DNA of 64,000 nucleotides from FEN-1219 sp963744305 (GCA_963744305.1 CAVUTF010000009.1:124001-188000), one strand, 5' to 3'; numbered from the stretch's first letter, positions 1 through 11,638 are shown. Notes: a model not told the origin generated them from the sequence alone. Numbers and translations are program-made.

Positions 1-3
1 GGT

Positions 4-1578
<1,575 letters not shown>

Positions 1579-1583
1579 GGATT

Positions 1584-2954
1584 CTACGACCCCTCCGCGG
1601 GCGCGCGGTCCGCTGACAAGCCGGCGGGCTTCGCTGCGGTTTGCTGTCGCGACATGAACGGTCGCAGCGACAGCATCGCGACGGCGGAAATCAGCGCCGG
1701 GACGGCGGCAGCGAGAAACAGCTGCTCCGTCGTCCACCGCACGCGCATGAACTCCGCAAGCACGGGACCGATGACCGACCCGAATCGCCCGACTCCGGAT
1801 GCGGCGCCGACGCCCGACGCGCGCAAGTCCGTCGGATAGTAGCTCGCAGCCAATGCGTTCAACGCCGCCTGACCGCCGAGAATTCCGAAACCCGCAACGA
1901 ACACGACGGAGAACAGCATCGCCACCGCGAGCGGTTGACCGATCGCGGCGATGCAAAGGCACGCAGCCAGAAAACCCGCCGTCAGCACGCGGAAGAAGCC
2001 GAAACGCCTAATCGGCCAGCCGAGCACGAACGCGCCTACCGCGCCGCCGATCTGGAAGGTCGTGCCGACCAATACGGCGCGGGCGGTGCTCAACCCGGCC
2101 TCCCGAGCGATCGTCGGCAGCCAGGTCGACAGGAAGTACAGATTCAGCAGGTTCATGAACATCACGACCCAGAGCAGGGTCGTTCCGGCGGCGCGTCCAT
2201 CGGCGAAGAGTTGCACGATCGGCACACCCTTCTTCGGCTGCTCGTCGACCACGTACTCGGACGTTGGCGACACAGGTGCCGCCGGATCGATGCGTTTCAG
2301 CCATCGTCCGACCTTGTCGAGGTTCCTGCGCCGCAGCGTCAGGAATTGCAGCGACTCGGGTAGCGCAAACAACATCACGAGACCGATGACGATCGGGATA
2401 ATTCCGCCGACGTAGAACACGGACCGCCAGCCGAACGCGGGGATGAGCCACGCGGCGATGAAACCCGCACCCGCAGCACCGATCGTGAAAAAGTTCGAAA
2501 CGATCAACACTGCGAGCACTCGCGCCCGTTTTGGCGTGTACTCGCTGACGAGCGCCACTGCGTTCGGCATCGTCGCGCCGAGCCCGAGACCGGTGAGAAA
2601 GCGAACCGCGATGAGCTCCTCGAGCGACGTGACGCGGCTCGTGAGGAGCATGAGCAGCCCGAAGTAGAGCGTCGTGCCGATCAGCACCGGGCGCCGCCCA
2701 ATCTTGTCCGCCAACATGCTGAAGAAAATGAGTCCCAACAATAGGCCGAACAGCGCGGCGCTCGCCACTCGTCCCGCCGCGCTCGGTATTTGCCACTCCG
2801 CGAATACCGACGGCGCGACGTACCCCCATGCCTGGACGTCGAAGCCATCCATGAAGAGGCCCATGCCGCACAGGAGATAGATGCCGACTTGAAACGCGCC
2901 GATCCGGCTCCGCTCGATGTGCGCGGCAATATCGATGCGCGGGTGTTCTGTCAT
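1584..2954 (-). CDS. MFS transporter, aromatic acid:H+ symporter (AAHS) type
   Basis: Inner-membrane carrier of 456 residues with about 12 hydrophobic segments. The first membrane helix carries MDGFDVQAWG, the DGFD signature of the PcaK/BenK branch of the major facilitator superfamily, and an MFS loop motif (ADKIGRRPVL) follows helix 2. The ATG giving MTEHPRID was chosen because the codons before it are arginine-rich and non-coding in character. It sits 22 bp after the MetE-like gene and 5 bp before serA, so all three are co-transcribed. With a LigM-type demethylase upstream, the likely substrate is a (methoxylated) aromatic acid such as vanillate or a hydroxybenzoate; the exact ligand cannot be read from the sequence. 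Confidence 0.85.
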   Translation of the reverse strand: MTEHPRIDIAAHIERSRIGAFQVGIYLLCGMGLFMDGFDVQAWGYVAPSVFAEWQIPSAAGRVASAALFGLLLGLIFFSMLADKIGRRPVLIGTTLYFGLLMLLTSRVTSLEELIAVRFLTGLGLGATMPNAVALVSEYTPKRARVLAVLIVSNFFTIGAAGAGFIAAWLIPAFGWRSVFYVGGIIPIVIGLVMLFALPESLQFLTLRRRNLDKVGRWLKRIDPAAPVSPTSEYVVDEQPKKGVPIVQLFADGRAAGTTLLWVVMFMNLLNLYFLSTWLPTIAREAGLSTARAVLVGTTFQIGGAVGAFVLGWPIRRFGFFRVLTAGFLAACLCIAAIGQPLAVAMLFSVVFVAGFGILGGQAALNALAASYYPTDLRASGVGAASGVGRFGSVIGPVLAEFMRVRWTTEQLFLAAAVPALISAVAMLSLRPFMSRQQTAAKPAGLSADRAPAEGS

Positions 2955-2976
2955 GAGCGCACGGCCCGGGTCGCCG

Positions 2977-4152
2977 TCAAATCTCGTCGACCAGCGCGTA
3001 ACGCGCGTCAGCCGCCGGACAAGGCGCCTCCGGAAGCCCAAGCTCGCGGCGAACGATGTTGGTGCCGCGAACGATGGACACCATCTTGAAGAACGCGATC
3101 CGGCGGCTCATGCCCTCGCGGCCGAATCCGCAGTCGCTCGAGATCACGAGGCGCTCCGCCGGTATGAAGCGCAGCGCGCGGCGAATGAGATCGGCCACCT
3201 GCTCGGGCCGCTCCACCTGAAGATTGCGATGATCGGCGACGCCGATCGCGATCTTCTTGTCCTTGATCGCCGACCCGATCCACTCGAGGTCCATCCCGTC
3301 GCTGGTGCAGCATTCGAACGTAAGCACGTCGACGTCGAGCTTGTTGAGATGCGGCAACGCGTCGCGGTACGACTGGTTCGTCGCGAACAAGCGCTGTTGC
3401 GCCGGATTGCCCCAGCAGGTGTGTGCCCACACCTCGGTCAAGTCGCGCAGCCCTTTCACCGTGTTATTGAACACGTCGACGAAGAACTCGACGTCGAGGA
3501 GCGCGCCGCCCGCGCGCCGAATGCCGGCGAGATGAATGTTGGGCTCCTCCATTTGGATGATCGAGCAGCCGGCGTTTGCGAGATCGACTAGCTCCTCGCG
3601 CATCGCCGTGCTCAAGTCGCGGATCAGCTCCTGCTGCGTTGCATAGAAATCGTTCGCGATCGACGTGCCAATGAGCTCGGGCGTGATGGTTCCGAACTTG
3701 AGCGGACGATCGGTGAGCCCTTGCGCGAGCTTCCACAACGCCGTGTACTGCAACGGTCCGCGCTCGATCTTGCCCACGCAGCGCGGCAGCACACGGCTCT
3801 CCATGACCTCGAAAAGAATGTCGCCCTTTGTGGCGCCGCCGTAGCCCTTGCGGGCTTGGTAGTAGTCGCCACCCGCGAGCCCCTTGAAGCGGCGCGCGGC
3901 GTACTGGAGCCAACCCATGCCCCCGACGCCAGTGTCGAACCGAGCGTCGCCGTCGGTGACGAGGTCGAGGCCGGCGCGCTCCTGATCCGTGATCATCGTG
4001 GCGACCGCATCGGTGTATTGCTCGCGAAAACGCGCGTCCGCGATCGCGTCGCGGAATGGCTGCGTCTCGAGATTCGCCGTGTACCAGCTCGGCCGCGGCA
4101 GCGAGCCCGTGATCGTGGTCGGCAAGATGAGTTCTTTCGTGGCTTTGAGCAT
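2977..4152 (-). CDS. Core-MetE: stand-alone cobalamin-independent methionine synthase catalytic domain
   Basis: 391-residue protein corresponding only to the C-terminal catalytic barrel of MetE; the N-terminal folate-binding half of classical MetE (about 750 residues) is absent. All four zinc ligands are visible: H244 and C246 (WAHTCWGN), E280 (LTFECC) and C341 (SSDCGFG), so it should activate a thiol such as homocysteine. The start is the ATG of MLKATKEL. It lies 82 bp downstream of a tetrahydrofolate-dependent O-demethylase that makes 5-methyl-THF, suggesting it transfers that methyl to homocysteine (inference). Core-MetE proteins without the folate domain are known to use other methyl donors or a partner protein, so the donor here is unproven. 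Confidence 0.85.
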   Translation of the reverse strand: MLKATKELILPTTITGSLPRPSWYTANLETQPFRDAIADARFREQYTDAVATMITDQERAGLDLVTDGDARFDTGVGGMGWLQYAARRFKGLAGGDYYQARKGYGGATKGDILFEVMESRVLPRCVGKIERGPLQYTALWKLAQGLTDRPLKFGTITPELIGTSIANDFYATQQELIRDLSTAMREELVDLANAGCSIIQMEEPNIHLAGIRRAGGALLDVEFFVDVFNNTVKGLRDLTEVWAHTCWGNPAQQRLFATNQSYRDALPHLNKLDVDVLTFECCTSDGMDLEWIGSAIKDKKIAIGVADHRNLQVERPEQVADLIRRALRFIPAERLVISSDCGFGREGMSRRIAFFKMVSIVRGTNIVRRELGLPEAPCPAADARYALVDEI

Positions 4153-4234
4153 TGGCGGTCTCGCCTCCTCGCGCGCTACGAGACGTCGGTTGTGGATCCG
4201 AATAGTACTTGCGAACCGCTCTCCCCGCGAACGC

Positions 4235-5626
4235 TCAAGTGCTCCGATACGCGTCGCGCGCGACGCCGGTGTAGGGTGCCGGGGCAACCGTCACGCGGAG
4301 CTCGATTTGCTTATGGCGCTCGACCGTGACCTTTTTCGTGCCGCCGTTCTCTTCGCCCCAAACGAGCGTGAGCTCTTTCCCCGGCACGGCCTCCGCGATG
4401 TCGAGCATCGCGAGCGATAGCATCGTCCGCTCGTTGAAGCTGTAGCCGGCCCAGGTCGAGAGGCCGACCGTCTTGCCGTTCTTCGTCACCTTGTCATAGG
4501 GATAGGTCGAGTAGACGGCGCACGGAAAGTCGATGTATTTCGGCGCGTCGCCGCCCTTGCTTTTGAACATGCCGCCGAACGCGCGCTCGGAATCATCCGC
4601 ATTCCACGCGAGCGTCATTTTCTTGCGGCGCGGCTTGCCGGCGATCTTCTCGAGGGCCTCCCGGCCGATGAAATCGTGGTCGAACTTGACGATCGACTCG
4701 TAGCCCAAGTCATACGGCGTCAAGTAGTAATCCTCGATGTCGTTCGACACGAAGCTGCCGCCGATCGAGGTGACCGACTCGTACGCGTCTGCGGGCAGCC
4801 ATTGCCGAAACGCTTTCATTTTTTCGCCCGTATAAACGGCCGGCAACGGCGACGGAATCCACCCGGACTCGATCGTGTTGCTCGAGTACGTGCGTCCGCC
4901 CGCCGCGCGAATGCCGAGATCCTTGCCCGCCGCTAGAATCGCCGCGCGGATTTCGTCGCCCTCTTCCCACGGTCCGAAAAGCTCCCAGCCGGGCTGTCCG
5001 ACCATGCCGTGCCGCAGCGCACGCACCTTGCGCCCATTGATGACGAACTCGCCCATGTTGAAGAACTTGATTTCCGGCACGGGCATGCCGGTGGCTTTCT
5101 CCATCACTTGCGGCGCGAGCGGGCCCTGCACTTGGAACCGATACGCCTTGTGCAGCGGCGGAAGGCCTCTCGCGAGCCGCTCGAGCGCGCGCTCGTCGCG
5201 CTCGAAATGGACGTCGTAGTCGCCCGTCGCCGCGTGATATTCGAGCCAATTGCTGACCGGCGGCCGGCCGACGAAATTCAATCGGTTCTGCTCGAGATGG
5301 AACAAGATGCCGTCGCCGATCACGTAGCCGTCGTAATTGCAGGCGACGAATTGCTTCGCTTTGTTCGGCGTGAAACTGTTGAACGAATTCACGCCGAGAT
5401 CGCTGAACAACTTGAGCGCGTCCGGTCCTTCGATATAGCTCTCCATCATGTGATAGCACTGGTTGAAGAACACGCACGTGTGTTGCCAGGCCCGCTGCTC
5501 GTCGCGCCAATTCGTATACTCCGGCGGGATCACGGGATAGATATACGGTGCTGTCTGCGAGTTGCGCAGCATGTCGACCGTGTTGCCGGCGCCGCGCAGC
5601 GCCTCTTCGAGATTCTTGTAGGCCAT
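4235..5626 (-). CDS. ligM: Tetrahydrofolate-dependent aromatic O-demethylase, LigM/DesA type
   Basis: 463-residue member of the GcvT/aminomethyltransferase fold. Whole-length resemblance to LigM (vanillate and 3-O-methylgallate demethylase) and DesA (syringate demethylase) of Sphingobium is clear from memory of the family: GNTVDMLRNSQ near the N-terminus, GRPPVSNWLEYHA at about 128-140, FNMGEF, LRHGMVGQPG, SNTIESGWIPSPLP at about 267 and WGEENGG near the C-terminus. The enzyme moves an aryl methyl ether group to tetrahydrofolate, giving a phenol and 5-methyl-THF in the cytoplasm. GAGG precedes the ATG. It lies between a TRAP transporter and a core-MetE gene in one operon. Substrate (vanillate, syringate or other) cannot be assigned. 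Confidence 0.85.
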   Translation of the reverse strand: MAYKNLEEALRGAGNTVDMLRNSQTAPYIYPVIPPEYTNWRDEQRAWQHTCVFFNQCYHMMESYIEGPDALKLFSDLGVNSFNSFTPNKAKQFVACNYDGYVIGDGILFHLEQNRLNFVGRPPVSNWLEYHAATGDYDVHFERDERALERLARGLPPLHKAYRFQVQGPLAPQVMEKATGMPVPEIKFFNMGEFVINGRKVRALRHGMVGQPGWELFGPWEEGDEIRAAILAAGKDLGIRAAGGRTYSSNTIESGWIPSPLPAVYTGEKMKAFRQWLPADAYESVTSIGGSFVSNDIEDYYLTPYDLGYESIVKFDHDFIGREALEKIAGKPRRKKMTLAWNADDSERAFGGMFKSKGGDAPKYIDFPCAVYSTYPYDKVTKNGKTVGLSTWAGYSFNERTMLSLAMLDIAEAVPGKELTLVWGEENGGTKKVTVERHKQIELRVTVAPAPYTGVARDAYRST

Positions 5627-5678
5627 CCGGAAAACCTCGTCTACCAAGAGAGCTATAGCATGACGCAAGAGGACGAGC

Positions 5679-6966
5679 TCACCCGCCCAACATGAGATCC
5701 GGCAGCAGCAGCGAGATCGCCGGCACATAGGTCACGACCACGAGAAACCCGAGCAATAACGCGAGCCAAGGCACACTCGCCCGAATGATGGACGTCACGG
5801 GAAGGCCCGACACGGCGCTCGCGACGAACAGGTTCAGGCCCACCGGAGGTGTCACGAGGCCGATTTCCATGTTCACCACGAAGACGATGCCGAGATGCAC
5901 GGGATCGATGCCGAGCTGCATTGCAATCGGAAACACGATCGGCGCGAGAATCAGGACCACCGAAGTCGGGTCCATCAGCGTTCCTGCGACCAGGAGTATG
6001 AGATTGACGAGCAGCAAGAATCCCCACGGCGGGAGACTCGAGCGCCAGAACACTCGCCGAGATCCCTTGCGGTATTTGCTCCGTCGTCAATACGAACGCG
6101 AACAGGTACGCGTTGGCCACGATGAACATCAACATCGTCGTGACGCGCACGCTCCTCACGAGCACGTCCGGGATCTGGCGGACGCCGATCTCGCGGTGTA
6201 CGAAGACCGCGACGACGATGGCGTAAACGGCGGACACCGCTGCCGCTTCGGTGGGCGTGAAGATTCCGCCATAGATTCCGCCGAGCACGAGGACGATGAG
6301 CAGCAGGCCCCAGAACGCGTTGCGGCCGGTCCGTACGACATCGCGCCATCCGGTTGCCACGGTCTGGGCCGGTAAACCGTCGCGCCCGCTGAAAAGACGA
6401 ATAGCCGCCATCATCAGAACCGTGAGAATCAACCCCGGAACGATGCCCGCGATGAACAACGCCCCGACCGAGGTTTCCGTGATTGCGCCGTACACGACCA
6501 TGACGATCGAGGGCGGAATCAGAATCGCCATCGTCCCGGCGCTCGTCACGATGCCCGTCGCATATTCGCGGCGGTAGCCCGCGCCGACCATGCCGGCGAT
6601 CGTGATCGAGCCTACCGCGACGACCGTTGCGGGCGACGAGCCGGAAACGGCCGCGAACAGCGCGCAGGCGAGCACCGATGCCATTGCGAGACCGCCGCGC
6701 AGCCGCCCCGTGAGCGCAATCGCGAAATCGATGAGCCGACGCGCCACACCGCCGCTCGTGAGAAACGTGCCCGCCACGATGAAGAACGGCACGGCGAGCA
6801 GCGGGTAAACCTCCATCGCATGGAAAAACGTCTGCGCCAACGAAAGCAGCGTTTGCTCGCCGAATAGCAGCAGCGTGAGAACGCTCGAGAGCCCGAGCGA
6901 GATGGCCACGGGCATCCGCAGAGCGAGACACAGCAACAGCGCGCCGATCAGAAAAGCGGCCGTCAC
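5679..6966 (-). CDS. dctM: TRAP transporter large permease DctM, one frameshift
   Basis: Large membrane subunit of a tripartite ATP-independent periplasmic transporter, about 428 residues with around 12 hydrophobic segments. The first about 310 residues read in one frame to ALE at about 6040 and the rest (LPPWGFLLLVNLILL onward) in another; removing one base (A on the plus strand near 6034-6037) restores a single frame. The start is GTG at 6966, which overlaps the dctQ stop as GTGA, the usual coupling for these genes. Family motifs such as GSSPATVVAVG and IPPSIVMVVYG are present. The lesion looks like a single-base error because all downstream motifs are intact. Confidence 0.85.
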
Positions 6967-7487
6967 GTGCCGTCCTCCCGATCGAGGGCCAGCGCCGGCG
7001 TATCTGTATGCTGCTGGAGCGGACGCGTCCCTCGCGCGATGCCGACGGCCGCCTGGACGATGCGCAGGCCGAGCAGCCCGAACCCGATCGGCAGCGACAG
7101 CAGCAGCACCCAGCGCGGCAACGGAATGTCGTGGGCCATGCTGCCGAACACCTGGAGCCGCACGATCAACGTCCAGCTCCCGACGAACATCAGAATCGTG
7201 TAGAGCATGCTCAGCGCGACGGCCACGAACGCGACGACCTTCTGGGCGCCCGGCGCCAAATGCTTGGTCACCGCGTCTACGGCGATGTGGCTGTCCGTGC
7301 GCATCGCGCCGGAAATGCCGAGCAGCACGAGCCACCCGAATAGGTAAACCGTCGCCTCGAGCGCCCAGACGAACCCGGAGTTGAACGCATAGCGCAGCAC
7401 GACCTGGACGAACGTGAGCACGGTCATCGCGGCGAGAAGGGCCGCGGTAAGGAGCTCTTCGGCGCGGTCCAGCGCGCGCAGAGTCAT
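6963..7487 (-). CDS. dctQ: TRAP transporter small permease DctQ
   Basis: 174-residue small membrane subunit with four hydrophobic helices, the usual size and topology for DctQ. The stretch QVVLRYAFNSGFVWALE after helix 1 is typical of the family. It pairs with DctM in the inner membrane and receives substrate from DctP. The start ATG (MTLRALDRAEELL) lies 13 bp after the dctP stop, and the stop overlaps the dctM start by 4 nt, so translation is coupled. Confidence 0.9.
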   Translation of the reverse strand: MTLRALDRAEELLTAALLAAMTVLTFVQVVLRYAFNSGFVWALEATVYLFGWLVLLGISGAMRTDSHIAVDAVTKHLAPGAQKVVAFVAVALSMLYTILMFVGSWTLIVRLQVFGSMAHDIPLPRWVLLLSLPIGFGLLGLRIVQAAVGIARGTRPLQQHTDTPALALDREDGT

Positions 7488-7500
7488 TGCTGGTCGGCGG

Positions 7501-8526
7501 TCAATGACTGGCGGAACTGCCCGCGCCCGCAGCCTCGAGGACCTTGGGCCCGATGCCGGGAGCGAATCGGTCCCATACGGGGCGCATTGCCGTACGCCAT
7601 TGCTCACGCTGTTCGGGCGTGAGCTCGATCAGCGTCGTGCGGCCGGTTTCGAGGACGTCGGCGCGCGCGTCGTCGTTGACCATGCGCGCGATCGAGTTGA
7701 CATGCTGCGTGGTCTCGGCCATCGCTTCATCGAGCACGCGCCGAGCATCGGCGGGAAGACCGCGCCAAAACTCCGGATTCACGGCGACGAGATAGCCGAT
7801 ATAGCCGTGGTCGCTCTCGGTGATGAAATCCTGCACCTCGTAGAACTTGCTCGCGTAGATGTTCGACCAGGTGTTTTCTTGCGCGTCGATCGCGCCCATC
7901 TGCAAGGCCTGGTAGACCTCACCGTACGCCATCTTCTGCGGGTTGCCGCCGACCGCGCGAAACTGCTCGAGCAGAACGTCCGAGTCCTGAATCCGAAACT
8001 TGAGGCCTTTCGCGTCCGCCGGCGTGCGCAGCGGCGTTCGTGCGGTCAGGTGCTTCATGCCGTTGTGCCAGTACGCGAGACCCAGGATTCCCTTGCCCTC
8101 GAGCTCGCCGAGAAGCTCGCGGCCGACAGCGCTGGCCTGGAAGGCCTCGACCTGCTGCATGTCCGCAAACAGAAACGGCAAATCGAAGACCTGAAAGCGT
8201 TTGGTCAGGCCTTCGAGCTTGGAGACCGAGATCGCGATCATCTGGATTTCGCCGAAGGCGAGCGCTTCGAGCGACGTCTGATCGTCCATGAGGCTGGCCG
8301 ACGGATAGACCTCGACCGCGACGCGACCGGGCAGGCGTTCCTCGACGATCCTCTTGAAGTAGTCCGCTCCGAGACCCTTCGGCGTGTTCGGCGCCAAGTC
8401 GTGCGGAAACTTGATGACGATGGCTTCGCCGAACGCCGCGCTCGGGAACACAGCGGCAGCGAGCCAGACGGCGGCAAGAAAGCCGAACGGAGCGTTGCAG
8501 ATGACGCGACGGATGGTCTCTCTCAT
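7501..8526 (-). CDS. dctP: TRAP transporter substrate-binding protein DctP
   Basis: 341-residue periplasmic binding protein with an N-terminal signal peptide (hydrophobic stretch FGFLLAAVWLAAAVFPSAAFG, split here: FGFLAAVWLAAAVF then PSAAFG) followed by the DctP fold. Family segments KFPHDLAPNTPKG, FRIQDSDVLLEQFRAVGG and QMGAIDAQENTWSN are present; the arginine in the FRIQ segment is the usual carboxylate-binding residue of the family, so the ligand is probably an organic acid. It opens the dctPQM set and follows the GlcG-like gene by 35 bp in the same operon. Confidence 0.92.
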   Translation of the reverse strand: MRETIRRVICNAPFGFLAAVWLAAAVFPSAAFGEAIVIKFPHDLAPNTPKGLGADYFKRIVEERLPGRVAVEVYPSASLMDDQTSLEALAFGEIQMIAISVSKLEGLTKRFQVFDLPFLFADMQQVEAFQASAVGRELLGELEGKGILGLAYWHNGMKHLTARTPLRTPADAKGLKFRIQDSDVLLEQFRAVGGNPQKMAYGEVYQALQMGAIDAQENTWSNIYASKFYEVQDFITESDHGYIGYLVAVNPEFWRGLPADARRVLDEAMAETTQHVNSIARMVNDDARADVLETGRTTLIELTPEQREQWRTAMRPVWDRFAPGIGPKVLEAAGAGSSASH

Positions 8527-8561
8527 TGCTGCGTCCTCCTCATCGAGCGCCCGATGACACG

Positions 8562-9002
8562 CTACGACAGCGCCGCCGCACCGGCAACCGCGCACACCTC
8601 GTCCTCGGCGCTGGAGCCGCCCGACACGCCGAGCGCACCGACGAGCTTGCCGTCGACGACGATCGGCAACCCGCCCTCCACCGGTATGGCTCCCGCGAGC
8701 CGCAACACGAGCAAGCCGTCGCCGCCGCGAGCGAGCCGCTCCTGAAACATCTTCGTCGGCCGTTTGAATATCGCGGCCGAGCGCGCCTTCTGCTCCGCGA
8801 TGACGACGCTGCCGACCTGCGTCTGATCGAGCTTCTCGAGATACACGAGGTGACCGCCCGGATCCACGATCGCGATCACCACCGTCCAGCCGTTCGCCTT
8901 CGCCGGCGCGAGGGCGGCGTCCGCCACCTTCTTCGCCTGCGCTAGCGTGATGGATGGCCCGTACGGCGGCAGCTTCGGACCGGGCGCGGGTTTGTCACTC
9001 AA
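8562..9002 (-). CDS. GlcG/HbpS family protein (heme-binding-like)
   Basis: 146-residue single-domain protein of the GlcG/HbpS family (PF03928). Characteristic segments are AQKVADAALAPAKANGW-like start, VVIAIVDPGGHLVYL, QKARSAAIFKRPTK and the glycine-rich end GGLPIVVDGKLVGALGVSGG. The likely start is TTG at 9002, overlapping the stop of the preceding gene as TTGA and giving normal family length; no ATG fits. Members are often found next to catabolic and transport genes; biochemical roles include heme binding, but no specific function can be inferred here. Confidence 0.8.
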   Translation of the reverse strand: MSDKPAPGPKLPPYGPSITLAQAKKVADAALAPAKANGWTVVIAIVDPGGHLVYLEKLDQTQVGSVVIAEQKARSAAIFKRPTKMFQERLARGGDGLLVLRLAGAIPVEGGLPIVVDGKLVGALGVSGGSSAEDEVCAVAGAAALS

Positions 9003-9892
9003 GGGTCTTGACCTCCGAGCCGGCGGTAAACCTGATGCGCCACGACGAAATCGTTGCGATCGAGACCGAGGCCGCGGCACGCGTTCATCATCTCGTTGGC
9101 GGCGGCCGCGAGCGGCACCGGGCTGCCGAATCTTCGCGCCATATCGAGCACGAGCAGCATGTCCTTCTGCTGGAGCGTCACGTCCGCGAGCGGCACTTTC
9201 GGCATCTTTCCCTCGAGGATGAAAGGCCCGCGATAGCCGAGCACGGGTGCCGCGGTAACGCTCTTCAGAACCGCGTCGAGCGCAATCTCGCGGTCGACGC
9301 CGCCTTTCTCCGCGAGCGCAACCGCCTCGCCGAACGCGATGACCTCGACCATCAGCAGCAGGTTCACGGCGAGCTTCATCGTGACGGCCTGGCCGCTCGC
9401 GCCGATGTACGTGACCTTCGGCCCGATCGTGCGCAGCACGGGCTCGACGCGCTCGAACGCGGCCTTGTCGCCGCCGATCATCAGCGACGCGTTGCCCTGC
9501 TGCACGGTCACGGGGCTTCCCGACAACGGCGCATCGAGCATCGGGAACCCGCGCTCGGCGAATGCCGCGGCGACCGCCGGGTGACGTCCGGGGCGATCGT
9601 GCCCATGTCGAGGTAGACGCCGCCGGGCCGCATCCCCGCGAGAACCCCATCCTCGCCCAGCGCGATCTGCTTCACGGCCGCGCCGTCCGTGACGATCGAG
9701 AACGTCACGTCGGATGCCGCCGCGACCGCGGCCGGAGTGTCTGCCCAGCGCATGCCGATATCAATCAACGGCGCCGCGCGCTCGCGCGACCGGTTCCAGC
9801 CGGTCACGGAATATTTCGCCGCGAGCAGGCGCGGGACGATCACCTGCCCCATGGCTCCGAGACCGACAAAACCAACGTTCACCGGATGCACC
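8999..9892 (-). CDS. 3-hydroxyisobutyrate dehydrogenase / beta-hydroxyacid dehydrogenase family, one frameshift
   Basis: NAD(P)-dependent beta-hydroxyacid dehydrogenase (GarR/HIBADH/GlxR family), about 297 residues. The Rossmann motif GFVGLGAMG is at the N-terminus and the substrate loop DAPLSGSPV and catalytic lysine helix (TMKLAVNLLLM) follow. The N-terminal part reads in one frame to DMGTIAPDVTR and the rest in another; one missing base near 9578-9582 (GG where GGG is expected on the coding strand) explains it. GTG at 9892 preceded by AAGGAA is the likely start. It is the first gene of the nine-gene minus-strand operon. The substrate is unknown; tartronate semialdehyde or a related hydroxyacid are options. 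Confidence 0.82.
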
Positions 9893-10079
9893 CCGTTCCT
9901 TCGACTCGACTCGCCTTCTGACGGTGCGGTCGATGTTATTGCGCTACGCCGTTCACTATATCGGAAAGGGCATACCTGTCGGCGCGCCTGCCCCCAAACC
10001 ATGCGGACAGCGCATGACGAAGCGCCTAAGGTACTATTTCCTTTCAGCGCCGGACGCCGCCGAAGCGAAAGGAGGCGCC

Positions 10080-11062
10080 GTGCAGGGTCGTCGAACGGCG
10101 TTACTGGTCCTCGTGCTCGCGAGCTCGCCTTGCTTCGCGCATCACGGCGTCGCGCCGCATTACGACGCGACTCGAAGTCCGTCCACCTCGAAGGCGTCGT
10201 CGCGAAATTCGACTTCATCAATCCGCACTCGTTTCTCTACATCGACGTCGTCGACGCGGCGGGTAACACGCAGACCTGGAGCTGCGAGATGGCGTCGCGC
10301 AGCGTGCTGTCGCGCAACGGCTTGACGGCCGAGCGCTTCGAGCCCGGCACGAAGATCACGATCGACGGCGATGCGGCCCGGCACAAGGCGACGGGTTGCC
10401 AGGTTCGCACGGCGCATTTCGCCGACGGCAGCACGTTGCGGGACACGACGCTGTACGCCCCGACGTACGCCTCCGGAGGCCGAGCTTCCGGCCGACCGCC
10501 AATCGATCGTCGGCGTCTGGACGATGAAACGATTCCTGGCGCCGCGCGTCTTTCGGCGTGCCGACCGAGGCGGGCAAGCAAGCGAGCGCGGCGTTCGATC
10601 CGATCAAGGACGATCCCGCGATCCATTGCGATCCCGGCAGCCCCGTGCGGTTCTGGATCAACGTCAACGAGCCGTTCGAGATCAAGCGCGAGCCCGATCG
10701 CGTCGTCGTCGACCATCGCTTCATGGATAGCCAGCGCGTCGTGCACCTGAACGGCGCGGCGCCCGCCGACGCGCCGCGCGGGACCATGGGCTATTCGACG
10801 GGACGCTTCGAAGGCAACGCGCTCGTCGTCACGACCGATCACTTCGTCGCCGGGGCCATCGAGCCGCGCCGCGGCATCCTGCACACGGAGAACCTGAAGC
10901 TCACCGAGCGGCTCGAGGTGAACGCGGAAGGCGAGCTCGAGATCACGATGACGATCGACGATCCGGCATTCTTCGAGCAGCCGTACACGATCAAGGAGCT
11001 GTTCGTCCGGAGCCGCTTGGGATCCCGAGCCCTACAACTGCAAGCCGGGGTACCAGCAATGA
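10080..11062 (+). pseudogene. Secreted DUF6152-type two-part protein, at least four frameshifts
   Basis: Starts at GTG 10080 behind a near-perfect AAAGGAGG. A signal peptide (LLVLVLASSPCFA) is followed by HHG, the hallmark start of DUF6152 proteins, then EGVVAKFDFINPHSF. The C-terminal part (about 10480 on) resembles the secreted protein at 58357: GRFEGNALVVTTDHF, LTERLEVNAEGELEI and a terminal EPYNCKPGYQQ before TGA at 11060-11062. Frame changes fall near 10170, 10475, 10552 (TTT where TT is expected) and 11015, both insertions and deletions. It may be an intact gene with sequence errors or a decayed one. Function is unknown; it precedes a molybdenum-hydroxylase pair. Confidence 0.7.
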
Positions 11063-11091
11063 CGCGCACGTCCGACGACGGAGATAGAGCC

Positions 11092-11638
11092 ATGGCCGAT
11101 GAGCTCACGCTCGAGGTGAACGGCGCAGACGGCGACGGTCACGGTCTCGCCGGAGACGCCGCTGCTCTACGCGCTGACGAACGACCTCGGCCTGCTCGGG
11201 CCCGCGGTTCGGCTGCGGTCTCGGCCAGTGCGGCGCGTGCTCCGTGCTCGTCGACGGCGTGGAGATGCGCTCGTGCATCACGCCGGCGTCCGCCGTGGTG
11301 GGCAAGTCGGTGACGACTTTGGAAGGGCTGCCGGCCTACTACGCGGCGCGCATGAAAGTGAGCCCCGCGCCGGAGCTGCATCCGCTGCAGGAAGCGATGA
11401 TCGCCGAGCAAGCCGCGCAGTGCGGCTATTGCTTCAACGGGCAGATCATCAAAGGCGCCGAGCTGTTGTTTCGGACTCCGCAGCCCACCGACGCAGCAGA
11501 TCCGCATCGGCCATGAACGGCCACATCTGCCGGTGCGGGATGTATCCGCGGATCATGGCGTCGATTCAGCGCGCGGCGAAAACGATCGCGGCGAGCGGGC
11601 TGCCGCCTCCGAGGACCGAGGAGGCGGCCAATGTCTGA
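11092..11638 (+). pseudogene. [2Fe-2S] subunit of a molybdenum hydroxylase (IorA/CoxS type), frameshifted
   Basis: Small electron-transfer subunit with two [2Fe-2S] clusters. After frame correction the plant-type motif RFGCGLGQCGACSVLVDG lies near 11210-11255 and the second cluster motifs QCGYCFNGQ and NGHICRCGMYPRI near 11420-11550. Length (about 180 residues including corrections) is close to the family norm. Frame changes occur near 11125, 11210-11240 and 11500. The ATG of MADELTLEVNG follows the DUF6152 gene by 29 bp, and the stop overlaps the start of the large subunit (ATGTCTGA). It is most like isoquinoline 1-oxidoreductase alpha subunits; the substrate is unknown. Confidence 0.75.
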
